Part shown: piece after piece, positions 37,111-44,454 of the stretch
Numbering within the stretch: position 1 is the first letter of the stretch
Layout of the letters: the number at the start of each line of letters is the position of its first letter
Source of the DNA: Methylophaga lonarensis MPL
GTDB lineage: Bacteria; Pseudomonadota; Gammaproteobacteria; Nitrosococcales; Methylophagaceae
Reading direction: 5' to 3'
Assembly (NCBI RefSeq): GCF_000349205.1
Contig: NZ_APHR01000021.1
Span: 1 to 44,454, forward strand
Length of the DNA: 44,454 bases
Made by a program: the position numbers and the translations under genes
Notes under the pieces: model-generated
The model's database searches: none
What the model was told of the DNA's origin: nothing
The model's input: the letters and a program-made list of their open reading frames with translations, nothing else

Positions 37111-37800
37111 ATGTTTGAAGTGGAAAATTTGCAAGTCAGTTATGGCCAGAGTCAGGTAATTCATGACATCAGCTTCAAAGCCAATCCCAATGAAACACTG
37201 GCGATCATGGGCCGTAACGGGATGGGTAAAACAACCTTGTTTAAATCACTGATGGGTATACTGCCTAGCAGCGCCAGCAAGCTGGAAGTGGCTGGTGTTG
37301 ATTTGCTGGGCAATGAAAGTTACCAGCGAGTCGCCAAGGGTGTTGCCTATGTGCCTCAGGGTCGAATGATCTTTCCCAACCTGACAGTGAAGGAAAACAT
37401 CGAAACCGGGCTTAAGGTTGGTAAATATAAGGAGATTCCAGACGAGATCTACTCGTTGTTTCCGGTACTGCACGATATGCGGCATCGCAAGGGCGGTAAC
37501 CTCTCGGGTGGTCAGCAACAGCAATTGGCGATTGCCCGAGCACTGGTGACCAATCCCAAGGTGTTGTTACTGGATGAGCCCACGGAAGGTATTCAGCCTT
37601 CGATCATCAAGGATATTGCCAAGGTGTTGAACGAGATCAGAAAAATGCGTGACATCACGATCATTGTGTCTGAACAGGTGCTCAGTTTCACCATGGAAAT
37701 TGCCGACCGCATCATTGTCATCGAGAAAGGCAAGTTCATTCACGAAGATCTGCGTGAAGCGGTTGATGCAGACAAAATCAAGAAGTATCTGACCGTTTAG
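37111..37800 (+). CDS. urtE: Amide/urea ABC transporter ATPase 2 (UrtE type)
   Basis: The 229-residue ATPase has Walker A GRNGMGKTTL near residue 35, the Q-loop region AYVPQGRMIFPNLTV, signature NLSGGQQQQLAIARAL near 130, Walker B VLLLDEPTEGIQPSII and the H-loop position VSEQVLSF, where Gln follows Glu instead of His, as is common in the LivF/UrtE group. CAGGAG precedes the ATG. A short hairpin (GACCGT/ACGGTC, 37791-37811) spans its stop codon and is followed by TTT. Confidence 0.9.
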   Translation: MFEVENLQVSYGQSQVIHDISFKANPNETLAIMGRNGMGKTTLFKSLMGILPSSASKLEVAGVDLLGNESYQRVAKGVAYVPQGRMIFPNLTVKENIETGLKVGKYKEIPDEIYSLFPVLHDMRHRKGGNLSGGQQQQLAIARALVTNPKVLLLDEPTEGIQPSIIKDIAKVLNEIRKMRDITIIVSEQVLSFTMEIADRIIVIEKGKFIHEDLREAVDADKIKKYLTV

Positions 37801-37820
37801 GACGGACGGTCTTTCATAGC

Positions 37821-37853
37821 GCATCTGACGCACTATACTGGTGCGTCAGATGC
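37821..37853. other. Perfect 13-bp inverted repeat with A-run
   Basis: GCATCTGACGCAC and GTGCGTCAGATGC flank TATACTG, followed by seven A on the + strand. The A-run is on the wrong side for a + strand terminator and on the wrong side for a minus-strand one as well. It may be an RNA processing element or a binding site. Confidence 0.45.
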
Positions 37854-37913
37854 AAAAAAAGCGGTCCGGGTTGTTTGACCACTGACTAGATCATTTCTTT
37901 GAATCAAGCCAAG

Positions 37914-37929
37914 CTCTTGTATACAAGAG
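37914..37929. promoter_or_regulatory. Perfect palindrome resembling a GntR-type operator
   Basis: CTCTTGTATACAAGAG is a perfect 16-bp palindrome. Its core TTGTATACAA is of the kind bound by FadR-group GntR regulators. It lies 154 bases before the permease-kinase gene. No GntR gene is in the window. Confidence 0.5.
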
Positions 37930-38082
37930 GCTCTCGGCTTTTGTTTAGCTATCGCCGGCAAACCGGCATAACTCTTGCTCCTTCCTAGCTTATGGTTTCC
38001 TGTTCAAACATCGCAGGGATAGCGATGATCCAGCGCAGGCAATACGTCAAATTACGTAGATAAAATTCTGCCGGTCATCATT

Positions 38083-41000
38083 ATGATGACGGATCAATGC
38101 TGGCTGATAACCATCCAACCTGCCATCGATATCATCCGGGAGTTCGAGTTGACAGCGAATGAGGCTTTGATTGAGCTATCCGATCAGGATGCTCCCCAGC
38201 GTATTGTAAAAATCCGTCGTGATTACAATACCTGGGTAGCCAATGAAACGCTGGAAGACTATGCCCTGCGTTTTACGCCCCATTCTTTTCGTAAATGGTC
38301 CATTTTCCGGGTGGCTAACACCGCTCTAGGGGCTATTTCATTTCTGGTGCTGGAGGTCATTGGTGCAGCGCTGGCGGTGAATTTTGGTTTTGTGAATGCC
38401 TTTTGGGCAATTCTGACCATCAGTCTGATTATTTTCCTGACCAGCTTGCCAATCAGTTATTACGCCGCCAAATATGGCCTGGATATGGATTTGCTGACCC
38501 GAGGTGCCGGTTTTGGCTATATCGGTTCAACCATATCTTCGTTTGTCTACGCGACTTTCACCTTTATTTTGTTTGCGCTGGAAGCCGTGATCATGGCCTA
38601 TGCGCTGAGCATGTACATTGATCTGCCGCTCTATGTCTGGTACCTGATTTCAGCCATCATCATTATTCCACTGGTGACGCATGGCGTGACACTAATCAGT
38701 CGTATTCAGATGATCACTCAGCCCGTGTGGATCTTCCTGATGGTGCTGCCCTTTGTCTTTATCTTGATGAAAGACCCGGATGCCGTTCGAGGCGTGATGC
38801 AGTTTGCCGGTGCTTCGGGATTTGACGCGGATTTCAATATTTACATGTTCGGCATGGCCATTGCCATTGGCATGGCCTTGATACCCCAAGTCGGCGAGCA
38901 GGTGGATTTTCTGCGGTTTATGCCGGAAAAAACGGAAGAAAATCGCTTGCGCTGGCACTTGGGGGTAATACTGGCTGGACCGGGCTGGATTTTCATCGGC
39001 ATGATCAAAATGTTTGCCGGTGTGTTGCTGGCTTATCTGGTGTTGCAGGCGGGTGAGTCAGTTGAGGCCGCGGTGAATCCCACACATATGTATCACCTGG
39101 CCTTTGACTATGTGTTCAGCAATGCCGATGTGTTGCTGGCGGTCACCGTATTTTTTGTGGTGCTGTCACAAATAAAAATCAACATTACCAACGCCTATGC
39201 CGGGTCATTGGCCTGGTCGAATTTTTTTGTCACGTTTGACCCACAGCCATCCGGGTCGTGTCGTGTGGCTGCTGTTTAATGTGATGATTGCCACCTTGCT
39301 GATGTTGCTGGATGTCTTTCAGGCTTTGGAACAGGTACTGGGTCTGTATTCGAATATCGCCATTTCCTGGATTGCCGCGGTGGTGGCCGATTTGGTGATC
39401 AATAAACCCTTGGGACTGAGTCCCAAAGGACTGGAGTTCCGGCGCGCCTATCTGTTTGATATCAACCCGGTAGGCGTGGGCTCGATGGTGATTGCCTCGA
39501 TAATCTCGGTGATGGCGTTTGTTGGCTTTTTCGGTCTGGAAGCACAATCATTTTCCTCGTTTATAGCTATGTTCACCGCCTTGATTTGTTCTCCTTTGAT
39601 TGCCTGGTGGACACGAGGACGATTTTATCTGGCCAGGCAGCCGTTCAAGTTTCATCCCGGTAAGAGCAAGGCAACCTGCGTGGTCTGCGAGCGACAATAT
39701 GAAATTGATGACGTAGCACATTGCCCCGCTTATCAGGGGCCGATCTGTTCGTTGTGTTGCTGTCTGGATGCTCGTTGCAATGATGCCTGTAAACCCAATG
39801 CAAAACTGAGTGATCAATGGCAGACGGCCATGATGGCCATGCTGCCTCGAAATTTGTGGGGCTATATTCACAGCGGGGTGGGGCACTACCTGCTGTTAAT
39901 GACGCTGACGGTCATTGTGCTTAGCGCGATTTTTGGTCTGATCTATCTACACATAGAGTTGACGCTTACCGAAAACATCGCGCACATCCTGCCAGAGATA
40001 CAGCTCGGATTTTTGAAGGCTTATGTGGCTTTGGTACTGGTTAGTGGGGTGATTGTCTGGTGGCTGGTGCTTACTTCACAAAGTCGCCATGTGGCACAGC
40101 AGGAGTCAAACTCTCAAACGCGTTTGTTGCAGCGGGAAATTGAATTGCACAAACAAACTGATGCCGAGTTGCAGCGTGCAAGGCGGGTGGCTGAACAAGC
40201 CAATCAGGCCAAGAGTCGCTATATCACTGGCATCAGCCATGAACTTCGCACACCGTTGAACAGCATCCTTGGTTATGCGCAATTGCTCGATAACCATAAG
40301 GGCTTTGACCCACGCAGCAAACAGGCAATCAAAGTCATACTCCGCAGTGGTGAGCATTTATTGTCATTAATCGAGGGTACGCTGGATATTGCCCGTATTG
40401 AGAATGGCAAGCTTCAGTTTGAAACTAAGTCACTGCGTTTCCCCGAATACATCCAGCAAATTGTCAGTATGTTTGAGCTGCAGGCGATTAATAAGGGCTT
40501 GAGTTTCAAATATCACATCAACAATGACTTGCCCGCGGTGGTGCGGGCTGATCACAAGCGGCTCAGCCAGATACTTATTAACATACTTGGCAACGCAGTC
40601 AAATATACCCGTGAAGGAGGCATTCAAGTCAGCGTCAGTTATGCTCGTGAATTTTTGTCAGTAGAGGTCGAAGATACCGGCCCGGGCATCAAGGATGAAG
40701 AGTTGCAGATGATTTTTGAGCCATTTTCAAGAGGCAGTGCCGCACAGGGCGTGGGTGGGACCGGCTTGGGCTTGACCATCAGCAAGTTACTGACCGAATT
40801 GATGGGCGGCATTTTGAACGTGCGCAGTGAAATGGGTAAAGGCACGGTGTTTTCGATTCGTCTGTATCTGCCCAGCGTGCGACAACAGGAGGCTTTGTCT
40901 GTGGTGTCCATGCAAATTCCAGCGGGATACCTCGGCCCCAGACGCAAAATCATGGTGGTCGATAATGAGCCGGTTGATCGTGAGCTGGTGAGAAACATGC

Positions 41001-41557
41001 TTGAACCGCTGGGCTTTGAGGTCAAAGAAGCTGCTTCGGGGGCGGAATGTTTGCAGACTTATCCACATTTCAAACCGGACATTATCTTTATGGATCTGGC
41101 GATGCCGGAGATGGATGGCTGGGAAACCATTCACCTGATTCGCAATATCCATCAGTCGGATATTCCTATCGGCATTATTTCTGCGAATGCTTTTGACCGT
41201 AGTCTGGAAAACAATTCGGGGATTTCACCGCAGGACTTTATTCTTAAGCCACTAAACCTGCTCGAGCTTATCAACTGGATCGGAGAATGTCTGAATTTGC
41301 AGTGGATTGAAGCAGAAAAGTCGATGCCAGCTATCGTGCCTATCAGCGATTATGTTTTGCCCTCACAGGCAACGCTGAAAAAACTGTTGGAGATGCTTGA
41401 TATTGGCTATATCCATGGGGTGCGCAGTTTGATCAATGACATTGAAGCGCAACAGTTGGCTTGTGAGCATTTTGTTGCCGAAGTTCGAGGCATGACTAAC
41501 AAGTTTCAGCTGGAAAGCCTCAAGTTATTTTTGAAAGAGAAACTGAATCATGCCTGA
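38083..41557 (+). CDS. NCS1-type permease fused to a hybrid histidine kinase, frameshifted
   Basis: With one correction the protein is about 1157 residues. Residues 90-500 form an NCS1 (cytosine/purine permease-like) domain with about twelve membrane segments. A Cys-rich segment follows near 532 (CVVC, then CSLCCC, CNDAC), two more membrane helices, HisKA with His719 (SHELRTPLNS), an ATPase with DTGPGI and GGTGLGL, a receiver with Asp1004 (IFMDLAMPEMDGW), and a C-terminal helical tail. The break is in seven T at 39222-39228; six T give NFLSRLTHSHPGR. CbrA-type proteins are analogous with an SSS transporter. It probably senses a substrate, perhaps an amide or nucleobase. TTG 38149 is an alternative start with GGGAG. 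Confidence 0.75.
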
Positions 41558-42503
41558 TAAAGCAAGACAGGCAGTGGTCCTGGTGGTGGATGATACGCCC
41601 GACACATTAGCACTGTTACACGATGCCCTGGTGGAGTCGGGCTATGTTGTGCTGGTGGCCGATAATGGCAAGCAGGCGCTGAATATCAGCCGGGAAGTCT
41701 TGCCGGACATTATTCTGCTGGATGCACTGATGCCTGAAATGGATGGTTTTGAGGTTTGTCGTCAATTGAAGCAGGATTTGGTGACACGGCATATTCCAGT
41801 GATCTTTATGACCGGACTGACCGAGTCAGAGCACGTTGTGGCAGGTTTTTCGGCGGGAGGCATTGATTATGTGACCAAGCCTTTGAGTCCGATTGAAGTG
41901 ATCGCCAGACTCAGTTCTCATCTGAAAAATGCCCGGATGATGAATCAGACGCAGGGAGCACTGGATGTCTTTGGTCAGGCGGCCATTGCAGTATTGCCCG
42001 AGTCTGGAAGAATCGTCTGGCAAACGCCACTTGCCAGACAACTGATTGCTAAATACCTCAACGACCATGATGCCTCTGCTAATGGAACACCTCTCAGACT
42101 GCAGCAATGGATTCAGCAACTGGGAGCTTCGGATGAGACTTTCCGGTTACGGCCATTGATGATTCAGCATCCAACCGGAAGATTGATTTTTAATCCAGCC
42201 GACTTGCGCAGCGAAGAACAGTGGCTGATTCTGGTCAGAGAAGAATCTGAAGTTGCCCAGATCGAAGCGCTCAAGGCGATATTTGCATTGACCAGGCGAG
42301 AAGCTCAAGTACTGCATTGGGTCATTATGGGCAAAACGGATCGCAGTATCGGTGAAATTCTTGGTACCAGCCCACGCACCGTCAATAAACATATGGAACA
42401 TGTGTTCACCAAACTAGGCGTTGAGACTCGAACAGCGGCGGCTTCACTGGCGGTGAACAAGTTGCACAGTCTTTCAGGGGTTCAACGGCCGGGAGTCGAA
42501 TAG
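41550..42503 (+). CDS. LuxR-type response regulator paired with the permease-kinase
   Basis: The 317-residue protein has a receiver domain with VLVVDDTPDTLALL, Asp in IILLDALMPEMDGFEVC, IFMTGLTE and YVTKPLSP, a middle region of about 110 residues with no recognised motif, and a C-terminal HTH: LTRREAQVLHWVIMGKTDRSIGEILGTSPRTVNKHMEHVFTKLGV. It overlaps the kinase gene by eight bases, so the two are coupled. It is the likely output of the permease-kinase. Targets may include the amide operon upstream or xoxF downstream; nothing in the sequence decides this. Confidence 0.85.
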   Translation: MPDKARQAVVLVVDDTPDTLALLHDALVESGYVVLVADNGKQALNISREVLPDIILLDALMPEMDGFEVCRQLKQDLVTRHIPVIFMTGLTESEHVVAGFSAGGIDYVTKPLSPIEVIARLSSHLKNARMMNQTQGALDVFGQAAIAVLPESGRIVWQTPLARQLIAKYLNDHDASANGTPLRLQQWIQQLGASDETFRLRPLMIQHPTGRLIFNPADLRSEEQWLILVREESEVAQIEALKAIFALTRREAQVLHWVIMGKTDRSIGEILGTSPRTVNKHMEHVFTKLGVETRTAAASLAVNKLHSLSGVQRPGVE

Positions 42504-42872
42504 AAAATCTGGTGCAGCGGTGATGTCCATAAGCCCGTTATTGACAGGCTGAATTCCCGAACAAAACCGGGAGTCATTCAGAAAAATACTGGTAAAAAAA
42601 GGAATGATTCCCGAAGTGACGGAGTGTCTCTGATCAGTGTATTACTGATGTCTTAGTATTTATAAATCAATGAGTTGCTGAATAAATCCGGTGGTTATTC
42701 CCGGCTGATGTGTGTTTTGGCTACAACAATATGAGAGTTTCTCTTATTCATAAATGAGATGAATGCATAATGACGCTCAGGAAGCTTACATCTAACCTTA
42801 CACAACGCATGAAGTATTCCCAAACAGAAGACTATCGTGTGGACAAGAAACCTAATTATAGAGGACAACTCA
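42504..42872. promoter_or_regulatory. Upstream region of xoxF with repeated ATTCCCG
   Basis: About 370 bases without a gene. ATTCCCG occurs in the same direction at 42553-42559, 42607-42613 and 42697-42703; the first is followed by CGGGAGT, making an inverted repeat. A TAC-N10-GTA element (42643-42658) is a poor match to the NarL-like sites. The region must contain the xoxF promoter; AGAGGA precedes the start codon. Confidence 0.5.
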
Positions 42873-44454
42873 ATGAAGCTGAAAACTCTGTCATTAGCAA
42901 TGATGTCAATGGCTGTACCAAGCATGGTCGCCGCTGACGAGTTGCTGGTAATGCAACAAAACGAAAACAACTGGGTAATGCCTGCTGGTAACTATGCCAA
43001 CACTCGTTACAGCACTCTGGCTCAAGTCACAAAAGACAACGTCAAAGACCTGAAAATGGCTTGGTCGTTCTCAACTGGTGTATTGCGTGGTCACGAAGGT
43101 AACGCTCTGGTTATCGACGGCACCATGTATGTTCACACTCCTTTCCCGAACATCGTTTACGCCCTGGACCTGAACAACTACGGCGCAATCAAGTGGAAAT
43201 ATGAGCCAAACCAAAACTACGACGAAACTGTGCCAGTTATGTGCTGTGACACTGTTTACCGTGGTCTGTCATACGGTCAAGGTAAAATCTTCCTGAACCA
43301 GGCTGACACCACGCTGGTCGCTCTGGACATGAACACTGGTGAACCAGTCTGGTCTGACAAACGTGATGATCCAAAAGTCGGCGCAACCAGCACTGCTGCT
43401 GCTCACGTGTTCAAAGACAAAATCATCGTTGGTATTTCTGGTGGTGAGTTTGGTGTTCGCGGTTATGTTCAAGCCTACAACATGGACGGCAGTGTTGCTT
43501 ACAAAGCATACAGCGTAGGTCCTGACAGCGAAATGCTGGTCGATGGCAACACAACTACTTCTATGCTGAAACCAGTTGGCAAGGATTCTTCACTGAAATC
43601 TTGGCAAGGTGACCAATGGAAGATCGGTGGTGGTACTACTTGGGGCTGGTATTCTTATGACCCAGACACCAACCTGTACTACTACGGTACTGGTAACCCA
43701 TCTACCTGGAACCCTGTACAACGTCCAGGCGACAACAAATGGACTATGACCATCTTCGCTCGTGACCTGGACTCAGGTATGGCGAAATGGGTTTACCAAA
43801 AAACTCCATTTGACGAGTGGGACTACGACGGTGTTAACGAAAACATCCTGGTAGACCAAGAGTTCAAAGGTCAAATGCGTAAACTGCTGGTCAACTTTGA
43901 CCGTAACGGTTTTGCATACACCCTGGACCGCGTCACTGGTGAACTGTTGGTTGCTGAACACTACAACCCACACGTTAACTGGGCAACCAGCGTTGATCTG
44001 AAAACAGGTCTGCCAAACCGTGTACAACGTTACTCTACCGCTTATAACGGTGAAGACGTGAACACCACTGGTATCTGCCCTGCTGCACTGGGTAACAAAG
44101 ACCAACAGCCTGCTGCATTCTCACCACGCACTGGCCTGTTCTATGTCCCAACCAACAACGTATGTATGGACTACGAGCCATTCGAAGTTGAGTACGTCGC
44201 TGGTCAACCATACGTTGGTGCTACTCTGAGCATGTACCCACCAGAAGGTGAAACTCACCTGGGTAACTTCATTGCATGGGATGCACGTGAAGGTAAAATC
44301 GTCTGGTCTAACCCAGAGCGCTTCTCAGTCTGGTCAGGTGCTTTGGCAACTGCCTCTGACGTAGTGTTCTACGGTACTTCTGGAAGGTTTCATCAAAGCA
44401 GTTGACGCTCACACAGGTCGTGAACTGTGGAGATTCAAAAACCCATCAGGCTGA
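42873..44454 (+). CDS. xoxF: Lanthanide-type methanol dehydrogenase (XoxF), truncated and frameshifted at the end
   Basis: The product has a signal peptide cut near MVAADE (residue 21), the PQQ-contacting vicinal cysteines [21 protein letters not shown] and the active-site segment [12 protein letters not shown]. Asp317 is followed two residues later by Asp319; this extra Asp marks XoxF, where MxaF has Ala, and it coordinates the lanthanide. It oxidises methanol to formaldehyde or formate in the periplasm. Codon use looks strongly biased to preferred codons, as in highly expressed genes. An extra T at 44378-44379 breaks the frame; corrected, it reads [14 protein letters not shown] but meets TGA at 44452, so some 60-80 residues are missing. 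Confidence 0.88.

Noticed and set aside
42643-42658. NarL-like site TACTGAT-GT-CTTAGTA upstream of xoxF
   Set aside because: Only the outer TAC and GTA fit; inner bases do not match TACYYMT, and TAC-N10-GTA occurs often by chance.
42873-44454. Calcium-type methanol dehydrogenase MxaF
   Set aside because: The DYD motif with the extra Asp marks the lanthanide-type XoxF.

Overview
The window looks like a contig from a methylotrophic proteobacterium. A Methylophaga-like gammaproteobacterium is my best guess, from the mix of N-methylglutamate-pathway genes, a Methylophilus-type trimethylamine dehydrogenase and ETF, amide/urea (fmd) genes and a XoxF methanol dehydrogenase. Coding density is high and almost all genes read on the + strand. 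Genus is inference; no rRNA or tRNA is present to anchor it.

Layout. (1) 2-3777: 3' part of gamma-glutamylmethylamide synthetase (gmaS) followed by mgsABC, the N-methylglutamate synthase. (2) 3778-7783: a 550-base gap with terminators and a structured leader, then folE2, ribBA, a DMT permease and two small overlapping genes. (3) 7785-18082: an APC permease, then trimethylamine dehydrogenase (tmd), a membrane Fe-S oxidoreductase likely to take electrons from ETF, a leucine-rich-repeat-variant protein, etfB, etfA and ribH, ending in a strong terminator. (4) 18118-22943: a GcvT-like protein and the three dimethylamine monooxygenase subunits, then a TorF-type outer-membrane protein. (5) 22938-29266: a PAS-only membrane protein, a NarX/NarL-like two-component pair, a cupin and an Amt-like transporter that lacks both conserved pore histidines. 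(6) 29328-37853: a lipoprotein and the short-chain amide/urea system (porin fmdC, formamidase fmdA, fmdB, and a five-part ABC importer). (7) 37914-42503: an NCS1 permease fused to a hybrid histidine kinase, with a LuxR-type response regulator. (8) 42504-44454: xoxF, truncated at the window end.

How it fits together. Trimethylamine is demethylated to dimethylamine by Tmd, dimethylamine to methylamine by the haem/flavin monooxygenase, and methylamine is handled by GmaS and MgsABC. Electrons from Tmd go to ETF and then to the membrane Fe-S protein. RibBA and RibH supply flavin, FolE2 pterin/folate, and the GcvT-like protein probably handles the one-carbon unit on folate. The amide genes supply nitrogen.

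The most interesting new observation is a family of 16-bp NarL-like 7-2-7 palindromes (TACYYCT-N2-inverse) at the promoters of the APC permease, tmd, the dimethylamine operon and the Amt-like gene. They are close to a NarX/NarL-like pair of unknown signal, so this may be a dedicated methylamine-responsive regulon. Other leads are two structured leaders on folE2 and ribH, the divergent Amt-like protein, and the transporter-kinase fusion.

Caution: five genes carry single-base frameshifts, each explained by one base gained or lost in a homopolymer run. Assembly error is more likely than five broken genes.
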